From an uncultured Steroidobacter sp. (GTDB lineage Bacteria > Pseudomonadota > Gammaproteobacteria > Steroidobacterales > Steroidobacteraceae): a stretch of DNA of 22,664 nt. The notes beneath the pieces were generated by a model. That model was not told where the DNA came from, did no database searches, and saw nothing but the letters and a program-made list of their open reading frames with translations. The stretch is from the NCBI RefSeq assembly GCF_937958065.1, contig NZ_CALFXI010000062.1:1-22664 (forward strand). The letters run 5' to 3'. Both the position numbers and the translations under genes were made by a program. Positions 1-7,806 of the stretch are shown here, piece after piece. Numbering within the stretch: position 1 is the stretch's first letter; every line of letters begins with the position of its first letter.

Positions 1-274
1 TCTTGTACATCTCGATGATGATGTCGGAGCCGCCGATCAGCTCGCCGTTCACGTACAGCTGCGGATAGGTCGGCCAGTTCGAGTATTGCTTCAGCGCTTC
101 GCGCAGCTCCGGGTCCTCGAAGATGTTGACGTGCGCGAACTCGGCGCCAACGGCACCCAGGGCTCGCACCGCGGCCGCGGAGAAGCCGCACTGGGGAAAG
201 TCAGGCGTGCCCTTCATGTACAGCACGACCGGGCTGGAGGACAGCTGCGACTTGATGCGTTCGATGACGTCCAT
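1..274 (-). CDS. grxD: Monothiol glutaredoxin, Grx4 type (3' end cut by window)
   Basis: Cytosolic monothiol glutaredoxin of the Grx4/Grx5 family, which binds a [2Fe-2S] cluster with glutathione and takes part in Fe-S delivery and iron sensing. The 91 visible residues start at an ATG (complement of 272-274) and carry the diagnostic CGFS active site at residues 29-32, followed by the WPTYPQLYVNGELIGGSD segment (about 67-84) that forms the TVP-like cis-proline turn and the glutathione-binding GG-D motif. About 20-25 C-terminal residues of the usual 105-115 lie beyond position 1. The ribosome-binding site is weak (CGAGG about 7 bases upstream). The DUF1289 gene ends only 28 bases upstream on the same strand, so the two are probably co-transcribed. 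Identification is secure from the CGFS context and overall match to Grx4. Confidence 0.95.
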   Translation of the reverse strand, partial: MDVIERIKSQLSSSPVVLYMKGTPDFPQCGFSAAAVRALGAVGAEFAHVNIFEDPELREALKQYSNWPTYPQLYVNGELIGGSDIIIEMYK

Positions 275-302
275 ACAAACCTCGATTAAAGCCAAAGACG
301 GT

Positions 303-494
303 TCACGGTGCGGCCTGGCTGCGCCGCTGCTGCGCCCGGTCGACGACCTGGCGCCGCTGCTCCTCCGTCATGCGCGACCATTGCGCAATCTCCTCAAGGG
401 TGCGGCCGCAGCCAAGGCAGACCTGCTGTGCATCGAGTACACAGACCTTGATACAGGGAGAAGCTACGGCCGGAGATGGGGGCGACAACGACAT
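303..494 (-). CDS. DUF1289 small cysteine-motif protein
   Basis: A 63-residue protein of the DUF1289 family, function not established. Four cysteines in the pattern C14-x3-C18-x7-C26-x2-C29, followed by GRTLEEIAQWSRMTEEQR, are the family hallmark and suggest metal or Fe-S binding (inference). The reading frame is open up to 614, but I chose the ATG at 494: a good sigma-70 promoter lies at 517-545, inside the longer version, and the family domain begins soon after this Met. There is no clear Shine-Dalgarno sequence. The gene ends 28 bases before grxD on the same strand. Pairing with an Fe-S glutaredoxin is compatible with an iron-related role but does not prove it. Confidence 0.85.
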   Translation of the reverse strand: MSLSPPSPAVASPCIKVCVLDAQQVCLGCGRTLEEIAQWSRMTEEQRRQVVDRAQQRRSQAAP

Positions 495-516
495 GACGGA
501 AGGGGCTGACAATTGA

Positions 517-545
517 ATTATGGGGATGCCTACCCTATTCTTCAA
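517..545 (-). promoter_or_regulatory. Putative sigma-70 promoter for DUF1289-grxD
   Basis: Read on the minus strand: TTGAAG (540-545), a 17-base spacer, then CATAAT (517-522). Both hexamers match consensus at most positions and the spacing is ideal. The predicted start near 510 gives a leader of about 15 bases before the ATG at 494. Confidence 0.55.
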
Positions 546-653
546 ACGCTTTTTGCTGACAAATGCCGCAGTCCCCGGACTGGCAAGTCGCACGGATGCG
601 GCCCATACCGACAATCAACGAACAATAACGGCGGTTTAGCGAGGAGTACGGTC

Positions 654-1268
654 ATGCATCCACTGACTACGGTGCGCGGGGCCATCATCTCGGCTTTCGT
701 GCTGGCCATCGTTCTGTCGGTCATCCTCACCACCACCATGATCGGGGCGGACGGGCTCGGCCTGCACCACACCCGTATCGATCGCTGGCTGCACATCGTG
801 TCGGGCGTGATGTGGATCGGCCTGCTCTATTACTTCAATGTCGTTCAGCTGCCGGCCCTGGCGGACGCCACGGCCGATAAAGGCGGCCCCGGCGGCGCCG
901 GAATCGCGAAATATGTCGCTCCGCGGGCCCTGTGGTGGTTCCGTTGGGCGGCGGTGCTCACCTGGGTCACCGGCGCCTACTTCCTGCTGTTCGGATATGG
1001 CAGCCCGGTGGCCCTGCACAAGGCGTTCACGCTGCAAGAGGGCTTCGTGACCATCGGCGTCGGCGCCTGGCTCGGGACCTTCATGCTGCTCAACGTGTGG
1101 GGCGTGATCTGGCCGAACCAGAAGAAAATACTCGGCCTCAAGCCGGCCACGGACGAAGAAAAGACCAGGGCCCGCAAGATCGCGCTGTACGCATCGCGCC
1201 TGAATTTCATTCTGTCCGTGCCCATGCTGATGTGCATGGGCGGCCAGAGCCACGGATTGCCGTTCTAG
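654..1268 (+). CDS. PuuD-like integral membrane protein (urate oxidase N-terminal family)
   Basis: A 204-residue membrane protein resembling the membrane domain of the PuuD urate hydroxylase family (Urate_ox_N, formerly DUF989). About five hydrophobic segments are visible near residues 9-30, 44-64, 95-115, 128-152 and 178-196. Family-like motifs are RWLHIVSGVMWIGLLYYFN (44-62), WWFRWAAVLTWVTGAYF (94-110) and LLNVWGVIWPNQKKILG (145-161). Histidines 38, 39, 47, 122 and 200 could ligate heme (inference). The start ATG at 654 has a strong GAGGAG site at 641-646; the frame opens earlier but upstream residues are not membrane-like. PuuD proteins that oxidise urate carry an extra C-terminal cytochrome c domain, absent here, and no purine genes are nearby, so urate oxidation should not be assumed. 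Confidence 0.75.
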   Translation: MHPLTTVRGAIISAFVLAIVLSVILTTTMIGADGLGLHHTRIDRWLHIVSGVMWIGLLYYFNVVQLPALADATADKGGPGGAGIAKYVAPRALWWFRWAAVLTWVTGAYFLLFGYGSPVALHKAFTLQEGFVTIGVGAWLGTFMLLNVWGVIWPNQKKILGLKPATDEEKTRARKIALYASRLNFILSVPMLMCMGGQSHGLPF

Positions 1269-1296
1269 CCCGGCGTTCCTGCCTCGATCGCGATCA

Positions 1297-1326
1297 GAGC
1301 CCGGCTCCGGCCGGGCTCCGGCGTTT
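1297..1326 (+). terminator. Putative terminator after the PuuD-like gene
   Basis: Perfect 8-bp stem GAGCCCGG (1297-1304) / CCGGGCTC (1311-1318) with a 6-base loop, followed a few bases later by a short GTTTT run. The T tract is weak, so termination may be partial and could allow read-through into nadC. Confidence 0.45.
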
Positions 1327-1379
1327 TGGCCCCAGGCCAATACAGCGTATCTTTCGCATCTCGCGTTCGAGGACCCAGC

Positions 1380-2231
1380 ATGTCGATTGCCCCGCCCAGC
1401 TCCGAATACATCGCCCGCACCGTCCGTACCGCACTGGAGGAAGACGTCGGTACTGGCGATCTGACCGCGCAATTGATTCCGGCCGAGCGCGTTTCGAAAG
1501 CGACCGTGATCACGCGAGAGGACGCGACCCTGTGCGGTCGGGCGTGGTTCGACGAAGTGTTTCGTCAAATCGACGCTCGAGTACAGGTCACTTGGAAGGC
1601 CGCGGACGGTGATCGCGTGCGCGCGAATCAGCTGCTTTGCGAATTGTCCGGCCCGTCACGATCGCTGCTGACTGGCGAGCGCACGGCGCTCAACTTCCTG
1701 CAGTGTTTGTCCGCGGTGGCGACCGAGACGACTCGCTATGTCGAGGCGCTGAAGGGAACTCAGTGTCGCGTGCTCGATACGCGCAAGACGATTCCCGGTC
1801 TGCGGCTGGCGCAAAAGTACGCCGTGCGGTGCGCGGGTGGCACAAATCATCGCATCGGCTTGTTCGACGCGATCCTGGTCAAGGAAAATCACATCGCGGC
1901 CGCAGGCTCGATCGCGGCGGCGGTGGCCGAAGCGCGCAAGGTCAACAGCAAGGTGATGGTGGAAGTCGAGGTGGAGAATCTCGACGAACTCCAGCAGGCG
2001 CTCGAGGCGAAGGTGGATCGCATCCTGCTCGACAACTTCTCCAACGAAGACATGAAGACGGCCGTGCGTATCACGCGCGCGCACGAGAACAAGGGCATCG
2101 AGCTCGAAGCATCGGGCAATATGTCGCTGGACACGCTGCGCGCGGTGGCGGAGACGGGCGTCGACTACATTTCCGTGGGCGGGCTCACGAAGCACGTGAG
2201 AGCCGTCGACCTGTCGATGCGCTTCGCCTGA
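1380..2231 (+). CDS. nadC: Nicotinate-nucleotide pyrophosphorylase (quinolinate phosphoribosyltransferase)
   Basis: Converts quinolinate and phosphoribosyl pyrophosphate to nicotinic acid mononucleotide, CO2 and pyrophosphate in de novo NAD synthesis (cytosolic). The 283 residues have the family's usual length and motifs: TGERTALNFLQ (98-108), DTRKTIPGLR (133-142), KYAVRCAGGTNHR (146-158), LVKENHI (166-172), EVEVEN (195-200), LLDN (216-219) and EASGN (243-247), covering the basic quinolinate pocket and the acidic PRPP/metal site. I chose the ATG at 1380 with GAGGA 6 bases upstream; the frame opens 18 codons earlier but without a ribosome site. The gene ends 7 bases from the converging cyclic-di-GMP gene. 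No nadA or nadB is in the window. Confidence 0.96.
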   Translation: MSIAPPSSEYIARTVRTALEEDVGTGDLTAQLIPAERVSKATVITREDATLCGRAWFDEVFRQIDARVQVTWKAADGDRVRANQLLCELSGPSRSLLTGERTALNFLQCLSAVATETTRYVEALKGTQCRVLDTRKTIPGLRLAQKYAVRCAGGTNHRIGLFDAILVKENHIAAAGSIAAAVAEARKVNSKVMVEVEVENLDELQQALEAKVDRILLDNFSNEDMKTAVRITRAHENKGIELEASGNMSLDTLRAVAETGVDYISVGGLTKHVRAVDLSMRFA

Positions 2232-2238
2232 AGCTTTT

Positions 2239-4929
2239 TTAGAACGCCTCGGTGCCCGAGGCGAGCTTCATCACTCGCTGCGGCGTCGCTATGCCGTAGC
2301 CCTGCGCGTAATCCACGCCCAGGCTGCGGAGCATTTCGATGATTTCGACGTTTTCGGCGAACTCGGCGATGGTCTGCTTGCCGGTGAGATGGCCGATTTC
2401 GTTGATCGAGCGCACCATCTCGCGATCGATCGGGTCGTGCAGGATTTCTTTGACGAAGCTGCCGTCGATCTTCAGGAAGTCCACCGGGAAGTGCTTCAGG
2501 TAACCGAATGACGACAGGCCCGTGCCGAAGTCGTCCAGCGCGAAGCGGCAGCCCAGATCCTTCAGTGCATGAATGAAGCGATTCGCCTGCGAGAAGCTCG
2601 CGATGGCGGCGGTCTCGGTGATCTCGAAGCAGATCTTCGAGGCATCGATGCCGCTGCGATGGAAATGGTCGATCACGAACGGCAGGAATTTGTCGTCGCC
2701 CAGACTCTGGCCCGACAGATTGATGGAGCACAGCTCCAGCTTCTCGCGCTCGTCCGCCTCGGACACCAGCCAGCGCAGCGCGTGCTCGATCATCCACCGG
2801 TCGATGTTCGGCGTCAGGCCATAACGCTCGGCCGCGACGATGAACTGATCCGGCGCCACGATCTTGCCCGCCTCATCGCGCATGCGAAGCAGCAGCTCGT
2901 AGTGGAGCCCGTGCGCATCCTTTTGCTGTAGCGGCTGGATGACCTGACGGAAAATCTCGAACCGATTGTCTTCCAGCGCGTTGTTGATGCGCGCCGCCCA
3001 CTGCATTTCGCGGCGCCGACGCATCAGGTCGATGTCGTTTTCCTGGAAGCTGTAGATCCGATTGCGACCGCTTTCCTTGGCAGCGGCGCAGGCACTGTCC
3101 GCGGCGGAGATGAGTGACGCCACATCCTCGTTCTCGGGCGACAGCGGCACGACGCCGATGCTGGCGCCGAGCCGGAACGTGCGCTCTTCCCAGACGAACT
3201 TGTAGTTGCGGATCGCCTCGCGCAGCATTTCGGCATTGCGCACGGCTTCTTCGAGCGAACAGCTCTCGAGCAGCACACCGAACTCATCCCCGCCGAGCCG
3301 TGACACGGTATCGCGCCAGCGGATCTTCGACTTGAGCAGTGCACCGACCTGGCCGAGCAGCGCGTCGCCCGCGCTGTGACCGCAGTTGTCGTTGATGATC
3401 TTGAATTGATCGAGATCGATGTGGCACAGCGCGTATGACGCCTCGCGAGCCTTGGCGCTCTTCAGCGCGCGCTCCAGCCGCGACTCGAACTCTCGACGAT
3501 TGACCAGACCCGTGAGGATGTCATGACTCGCGTGGTAGGAGAGCTTGCGATTCAGCTCGCGGCTCTCGCTCACGTCATGGAACACCAGCACGCCGCCGGA
3601 CACGTTCCCCGCGCCGTCGCGAATCGGCGAGGCGCAGCTCTCGATGTAAAGCTCGTTGCCGTCACGACGAATCAGCAGCGTCGGACGGACCGACTTGATG
3701 GCGCGCGTGCGACGAATCGCCACCGCCAATGGATTCTCCAGCGGCTCGCAGGTCTCTTCATGAAAGCTGCGGAAGATCTCGTCGATGACCCGGCCCTGCG
3801 CGTGTTCGAGCCGCCAGCCGGTCAACTGTTCAGCGACCGGGTTGAGGTATTCGATGCGGCACTTCGAGTCGGTGGTGATCACGCCATCGCCGATGGACTG
3901 CAACGTGATCTGCGCGCTCTCCTTCTCCTTGAACAGCGCTTCTTCGTACAGCTTGCGCTCGGTGACATCGAGATCGACGCCAACGATACGCCGCGCACGC
4001 CCGTGCTCATCGAGGCGCGCCTTGGCGCGGCTCTCCACCCACAGCCACACACCGTCGCGATGGCGCAGCCGGTGCACGCTTTCGAACAAGGGTTCCTTGC
4101 CGGACAAGTGGTCGCGCAACGCCATGCTCACGCGCACCGTGTCATCCGGGTGTAACAGTTGTTGCCAGTCGGTCAGCGGTTCAGCTTCGTCGTCGCTGTA
4201 GCCGAGCATCGCTTTCCAGCGCGGCGAGAACCAGGTTCTCTGGGTATCGACCTCGAAGTCCCACAGGCCGTCGTTGGCGCCGTGCAATGCCAGCTCGTTG
4301 CGCTCTTCGAGTTGATGGAAATGCCGCTGGTAGCGCAGCCGTTCGATGCCGCTCGAATAACTGGACCCGAGCAGCTTGAGCATCAGGTGCAGGTTGGCAT
4401 CCCACGAGTCGCGCGGCAGCGTCGAGCACAGCGCGATGAAAGCCTGAACGCGCCCCTGGATGGCCACGCCGACGATCAACGCGGCGCCGATATGTAAAGA
4501 GGCGAAGCGCGTCCCCTCGGGGACCAGCTCTCTCCGCGGCCGCGACGAGTCGCGGATCTCGACGATGCGCAGGTGACCGAGCTTGTTACGAAGATAAGGC
4601 AACCGCTCCAGCGGCTCGCCATGGAACACGATGGGATTGAAGGTCGCGAACAGGCCGCTGGCCGCGACGACATGCTCGATGCTCTGGCGCGCTTCATCGA
4701 ACGTGGCGATGACGATCGCATCGAGGCCGGCCGCTTCGCGCAACGCCTCGAGATTCTGCTTCAGCAGCGGATCGTCGCGCTCGGAAGTGAGATTCTGGAA
4801 ATCGATGGAGGCCTTGGTGAGCAGGACATCCAGGCCCACCCGGCTATTACGGCGCGGGCGCGCGGTAAACAGCGTATCTCCGCTCGGGGCGGAGATCAGC
4901 GGTCCATGCTCTGTCGGGTTGCTTGCCAC
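2239..4929 (-). CDS. GAF/PAS/PAS/GGDEF/EAL cyclic-di-GMP enzyme
   Basis: An 896-residue signalling protein for making and/or degrading cyclic-di-GMP. Domain order: a GAF-like sensor (about 45-195), PAS with PAC (about 210-328), a second PAS (about 338-455), GGDEF (about 462-628) and EAL (about 640-885). The cyclase site is intact, GGDEF at 546-550, with a product-inhibition RxxD (RWRD, 537-540) five residues before it. The EAL domain keeps its catalytic set: E in YELLLR (677-682), N in SINLSG, E in EITE, DDFGTG (799-804), KIDG (820-823), the AEFAE glutamate and QGYG (876-879). Both activities are thus possible. No transmembrane segment or signal peptide, so cytosolic. The start is a GTG at 4929 without a clear Shine-Dalgarno sequence; an in-frame TGA lies 12 bases upstream. 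The ligand of the sensor domains cannot be read. Confidence 0.93.
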   Translation of the reverse strand: MASNPTEHGPLISAPSGDTLFTARPRRNSRVGLDVLLTKASIDFQNLTSERDDPLLKQNLEALREAAGLDAIVIATFDEARQSIEHVVAASGLFATFNPIVFHGEPLERLPYLRNKLGHLRIVEIRDSSRPRRELVPEGTRFASLHIGAALIVGVAIQGRVQAFIALCSTLPRDSWDANLHLMLKLLGSSYSSGIERLRYQRHFHQLEERNELALHGANDGLWDFEVDTQRTWFSPRWKAMLGYSDDEAEPLTDWQQLLHPDDTVRVSMALRDHLSGKEPLFESVHRLRHRDGVWLWVESRAKARLDEHGRARRIVGVDLDVTERKLYEEALFKEKESAQITLQSIGDGVITTDSKCRIEYLNPVAEQLTGWRLEHAQGRVIDEIFRSFHEETCEPLENPLAVAIRRTRAIKSVRPTLLIRRDGNELYIESCASPIRDGAGNVSGGVLVFHDVSESRELNRKLSYHASHDILTGLVNRREFESRLERALKSAKAREASYALCHIDLDQFKIINDNCGHSAGDALLGQVGALLKSKIRWRDTVSRLGGDEFGVLLESCSLEEAVRNAEMLREAIRNYKFVWEERTFRLGASIGVVPLSPENEDVASLISAADSACAAAKESGRNRIYSFQENDIDLMRRRREMQWAARINNALEDNRFEIFRQVIQPLQQKDAHGLHYELLLRMRDEAGKIVAPDQFIVAAERYGLTPNIDRWMIEHALRWLVSEADEREKLELCSINLSGQSLGDDKFLPFVIDHFHRSGIDASKICFEITETAAIASFSQANRFIHALKDLGCRFALDDFGTGLSSFGYLKHFPVDFLKIDGSFVKEILHDPIDREMVRSINEIGHLTGKQTIAEFAENVEIIEMLRSLGVDYAQGYGIATPQRVMKLASGTEAF

Positions 4930-5232
4930 TTGCGACGCACGTCAATGAGTGGCGGGCGCCAGGCTGCCGGGACGCAGACTCGACCACGGGCCGCGATTCG
5001 TATCGTTCGCCATTCAGGGCACCCTCCCGAACCGAAACTTTTTTGCGCGCCACCTGCACTGCCTTGCTGAACGTATATGAATAGCAATGCGGCGATCGTC
5101 CGATTGTGGCACAGCAAATTATGCGATGAAAAGCACAGCACCTAGTGTCGCACCCGCGTCTCGACGCCAAACAGCGACATTTCTCTGGGCAGGCCGTACG
5201 CAATCGGACGGAAGCTCCGTCAGATGCTTGCC
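4930..5232. other. Intergenic region upstream of the GGDEF/EAL gene
   Basis: Roughly 300 bases between the end of the glycosyltransferase and the start of the GGDEF/EAL gene, both on the minus strand. It holds a short upstream ORF (4942-5013), a small hairpin of 6 paired bases (GACGGA 5207-5212 / TCCGTC 5216-5221) just past the glycosyltransferase stop, and an AT-richer stretch near 5070-5130 that is the most likely promoter zone. No hexamer pair there is good enough to call. Confidence 0.5.
4942..5013 (-). CDS. Possible 23-codon leader ORF before the GGDEF/EAL gene
   Basis: A 23-residue ORF starts with ATG (complement of 5011-5013) behind a strong GGGAGG site at 5023-5028 (9-base spacing) and ends at TGA (4942-4944). 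It is in the same frame as the GGDEF/EAL gene, whose GTG start lies 12 bases past that TGA and has no ribosome site of its own. This fits a leader peptide with termination-reinitiation coupling, or a nonsense mutation that cut off the original N-terminus. The peptide resembles nothing I recognise. Confidence 0.35.
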   Translation of the reverse strand: MANDTNRGPWSSLRPGSLAPATH

Positions 5233-5964
5233 TCATTCGCGGGGCAGGGATTCCCGGATGCGAATTGGCGGCGAATTTCTCAGGATGAGCCAGCGCACAC
5301 CGAACAGATCGACAATGCCCACCCACAGGCGATTGCTCAGCCCGTACTTCGAAATGCCGCGGGTGCGCGGCCGATGGCGGACCGGAACGGAAACCACTCG
5401 GGCGCCGGCGCGCTGATACAGCGCCGGCAGGAAGCGGTGCATGTGGTTGAACCAGGGCAGCCGCATGAACGTGGCGCGATGCATTAGCTTGATGCCGCAG
5501 CCCGTGTCCGGGGTGCCATCGCGCAGCAGGCCACCTCGTACTCGATTCGCCACACGCGACGAAACCCGGCGCAGCCAGGTGTCTTTTCTTGTGGTGCGAT
5601 TGCCCATCACGAGCCTGAGAGAGTCATCGCCCGCCGCGACTGCCTTGAGCAGCTCGGGAATGTCGGCCGGGTCGTTCTGACCGTCGCCGTCGAGGGTCGC
5701 GACCCATTCGGCCCGGGCCGCCTCGACGCCGGTGCAAACCGCCCGACTCTGGCCACAGCGCTGGGAATGCTCCAACAAGCGAATTTCCGGGATCCCTCCG
5801 GCACGCGCCGCCTCGATGGCCGCGACGGTGCCGTCGGTGCTGCCGTCGTCGACGAAAATGATCTCGAAGGGCTGGTGATCGACCAGGGCGGCCTGGATTT
5901 CGCGGGCCAGCGGCCCGACATTGTCAGCCTCATTGCAGACTGGAATGACGACGGAGAGTTTCAT
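5233..5964 (-). CDS. Family 2 glycosyltransferase, dolichol-phosphate-mannose-synthase-like
   Basis: A GT2-fold glycosyltransferase of 243 residues, of the type that moves a sugar from a nucleotide donor to a polyprenyl phosphate. Motifs in order: VVIPVCNEADNV (5-16), VDDGSTDG (38-45) for nucleotide binding, and DGDGQNDP (92-99) carrying the metal-binding DxD-like site, then the conserved GNR and TGCGIKLM (154-161) regions. A single hydrophobic stretch near 213-228 may bind the membrane; the multi-span C-terminal domain of longer relatives is missing, so it probably acts at the inner face of the inner membrane. The ATG at 5964 begins right at the domain. A TATAAT 10 bases upstream and no ribosome site suggest a near-leaderless mRNA. 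Donor and acceptor cannot be told; cell-envelope glycan or lipid A modification is a guess. Confidence 0.88.
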   Translation of the reverse strand: MKLSVVIPVCNEADNVGPLAREIQAALVDHQPFEIIFVDDGSTDGTVAAIEAARAGGIPEIRLLEHSQRCGQSRAVCTGVEAARAEWVATLDGDGQNDPADIPELLKAVAAGDDSLRLVMGNRTTRKDTWLRRVSSRVANRVRGGLLRDGTPDTGCGIKLMHRATFMRLPWFNHMHRFLPALYQRAGARVVSVPVRHRPRTRGISKYGLSNRLWVGIVDLFGVRWLILRNSPPIRIRESLPRE

Positions 5965-5974
5965 GCGCGCGCGG

Positions 5975-5980
5975 ATTATA
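5975..5980 (-). promoter_or_regulatory. Consensus -10 box ahead of the glycosyltransferase
   Basis: A perfect TATAAT on the minus strand, 10 bases before the ATG at 5964. No good -35 hexamer is visible at 16-18 bases. Initiation at the usual distance would leave only about 4 bases of leader. Confidence 0.45.
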
Positions 5981-6036
5981 GGACCAGGCAGGTTGGACGT
6001 CTGGTCGGGCAAAACCAATCGACTTATCCTGGCTCC

Positions 6037-7053
6037 ATGAACCAGCACCGGCACGGGCACAGCCACGACCAGGGATGCGGCGGGCACGGGCACGATCATG
6101 AAGACCGCCATGCCCAGCCGCATGGCCACCATGATCATGATCACGATCACACCGCGGGCGCGAGCGGCACCATCCTGGGCATCGCCTTCGCGCTGACCGC
6201 GCTGTTCATGGTGGTCGAGTTCGCTGGCGGCCTGCTGGCGAAATCACTGGCACTGGTGGCCGACGCCGGCCACATGCTCACCGATGCAGCCGCCCTGGCA
6301 CTCGCCTGGGCAGCCGTGCGCATCGCGGCCCGCCCCGCCGACGCCAAACGCTCCTTCGGCTATCAGCGACTGCGAGTGCTGGCGACATTCGTCAACGGTT
6401 GCGCCCTGCTGTTCATCGTCGCCTGGATCGCCTTCGAGGCAATCGTGCGCCTGTTGAACCCGGTGCCCGTGAACGCGACGGCGATCCTGTGGATCGGCAG
6501 CCTCGGCCTCGCGGTCAATCTCATCGTGTTCGCGATGCTGCGCCGGGGCAATTCGCACGACATGAATCTTTCGGCGGCCAGCCTGCATGTGCTCGGCGAC
6601 CTGTTGGGCTCGGCCGCGGCCATCGTCGCGGCGGTGATCATTCTGTGGACCGGCTGGATGCCCATCGATCCGCTGCTGTCGCTGCTCGTGAGCGCACTGA
6701 TCGTGAAGAGCGCGATCTCGCTGGTGCGCCGGTCGGCGCACATTCTCATGGAAGGCTCGCCGGAGTGGCTGGATCACGGCGAGCTTCGCCGCACGCTGGA
6801 ACAGAAGATCCCGGCGATTCGCGACGTGCACCACGTGCACACCTGGTCGGTCGGGCCGCACGAAACCTTGCTCACCATGCACGCGCTGGTGAATGGCGCG
6901 GCGGATCAGGCGCTGATACTGAAAGACACCAAGGCGCTGTTGGCGGAGCGCTTCGGCATCACGCACACGACGATTCAGATCGAAGTGGCGGATTGCGTCG
7001 ATAAGGACTGCGCCGAACAGACGCCGGTCAAACGGGATCGCGCCGCCGGCTAG
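6037..7053 (+). CDS. Cation diffusion facilitator, zinc-type efflux transporter (CzcD/ZitB-like)
   Basis: Inner-membrane proton/divalent-metal antiporter of the CDF family, most likely exporting Zn(II) and perhaps Co or Cd. The 338 residues begin with a histidine/aspartate-rich stretch (residues 1-38, including HHDHDHDH) likely to collect metal. Six membrane spans follow (about 46-66, 72-93, 114-138, 147-167, 182-204, 208-230). The two HxxxD metal sites lie in TM2 (H79/D83, DAGHMLTDA) and TM5 (H184/D188, LHVLGD), the pattern of zinc transporters. A cytosolic C-terminal domain includes HHVHTW (265-270) and the terminal CVDKDC. The ATG at 6037 was chosen because the histidine tail begins there; no clear ribosome site is seen. 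Divergent from the glycosyltransferase (72 bases apart); its stop overlaps the next, converging gene by 4 bases. Confidence 0.94.
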   Translation: MNQHRHGHSHDQGCGGHGHDHEDRHAQPHGHHDHDHDHTAGASGTILGIAFALTALFMVVEFAGGLLAKSLALVADAGHMLTDAAALALAWAAVRIAARPADAKRSFGYQRLRVLATFVNGCALLFIVAWIAFEAIVRLLNPVPVNATAILWIGSLGLAVNLIVFAMLRRGNSHDMNLSAASLHVLGDLLGSAAAIVAAVIILWTGWMPIDPLLSLLVSALIVKSAISLVRRSAHILMEGSPEWLDHGELRRTLEQKIPAIRDVHHVHTWSVGPHETLLTMHALVNGAADQALILKDTKALLAERFGITHTTIQIEVADCVDKDCAEQTPVKRDRAAG

Positions 7054-7784
7054 CGTTCGTGCAAGGCCCGCTCGGCGATCTTGAACGCCTCGTGCAGCCG
7101 CCGCTCCAGCTCCTTCTGCGCGGCTGCCATTTCTTCTTCCGTCATGCGCTTCGGGGGAAAGTACGGCTCGCCGATCGCGATCCGCAGTCGCGCGAACGGA
7201 AAGGGAATCACGAACTTGTCCCAGGTCCTGAGCAACTTCGCGGGGCTGGCCGCATAAGCGATCGGCACCACCGCCTTGCCGCTGATTTGCGCCGTGAAGA
7301 TCGCGCCGGGCTTCATGACGAAACGCGGCCCACGCGGTCCATCCGGGGTGATGGTCGGCGAAATGCCTTCCTTCACGATCGCGTTATACACACCGCGCAC
7401 CGCCCGTACGCCGGTATATGAGCCGGAGCCTCGTACCACATGGCAGCCGTACAACTCAGCCAGCATGGTGGGCGCCTGACCATCGACCGAGGGCGAGATC
7501 ATGAAGCCGGGCTTCATGCCTTTGATCTTGCTCGAAGCCATGAAACGCGCGCACATCAGCAGATGCTGATGCCAGAACACCGGCACCACGGCGCCCTGCT
7601 CTTTCAACAATGTTTCCAGCCGATCCAGATGGATGATCTTCAGCCGGCTGGTCCGCCACAGCACTTCGAGCAGCAATGCGCCCAGATACGTGGCGAGCCG
7701 ATAGACGAACATGCGTCCCGGCGTGAGCTGGCGTTGTGATTTGGTTCGCGGGGGCCGCGGCGGCGGCGCTCTTTCTCCTGACAT
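7050..7784 (-). CDS. DUF374 lysophospholipid acyltransferase-like protein
   Basis: A 244-residue protein of the DUF374 family, related to lysophospholipid acyltransferases and lipid A acyltransferases. Visible landmarks: a hydrophobic N-terminal segment (about 26-43), FWHQHLLM (70-77) where the acyltransferase histidine motif sits, SPSVDGQ (97-103), RGSGSYTGVRAVRG (118-131), and TPDGPRGPR (145-153), the strongest signature of the family. It probably acts on the inner face of the inner membrane to acylate a lipid or glycolipid; the substrate is unknown. It starts 22 bases after the HtrA stop on the same strand, so the two may be one transcript, suggesting an envelope-related role (inference). 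Its TAG overlaps the converging CDF gene stop by 4 bases. Confidence 0.88.
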   Translation of the reverse strand: MSGERAPPPRPPRTKSQRQLTPGRMFVYRLATYLGALLLEVLWRTSRLKIIHLDRLETLLKEQGAVVPVFWHQHLLMCARFMASSKIKGMKPGFMISPSVDGQAPTMLAELYGCHVVRGSGSYTGVRAVRGVYNAIVKEGISPTITPDGPRGPRFVMKPGAIFTAQISGKAVVPIAYAASPAKLLRTWDKFVIPFPFARLRIAIGEPYFPPKRMTEEEMAAAQKELERRLHEAFKIAERALHER

Positions 7785-7806
7785 CCATGTGAGTTTACTG
7801 CAAAGC

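Noticed and set aside
636..1568. 310-residue open frame on the minus strand opposite the PuuD-like gene and nadC start
   Set aside because: No domain, biased composition, and it conflicts with two convincing plus-strand genes.
4847..5326. 159-residue minus-strand frame upstream of the GGDEF/EAL gene
   Set aside because: Different frame, overlaps two real genes at its ends, no recognisable domain; the short leader ORF at 4942-5013 has a far better start signal.
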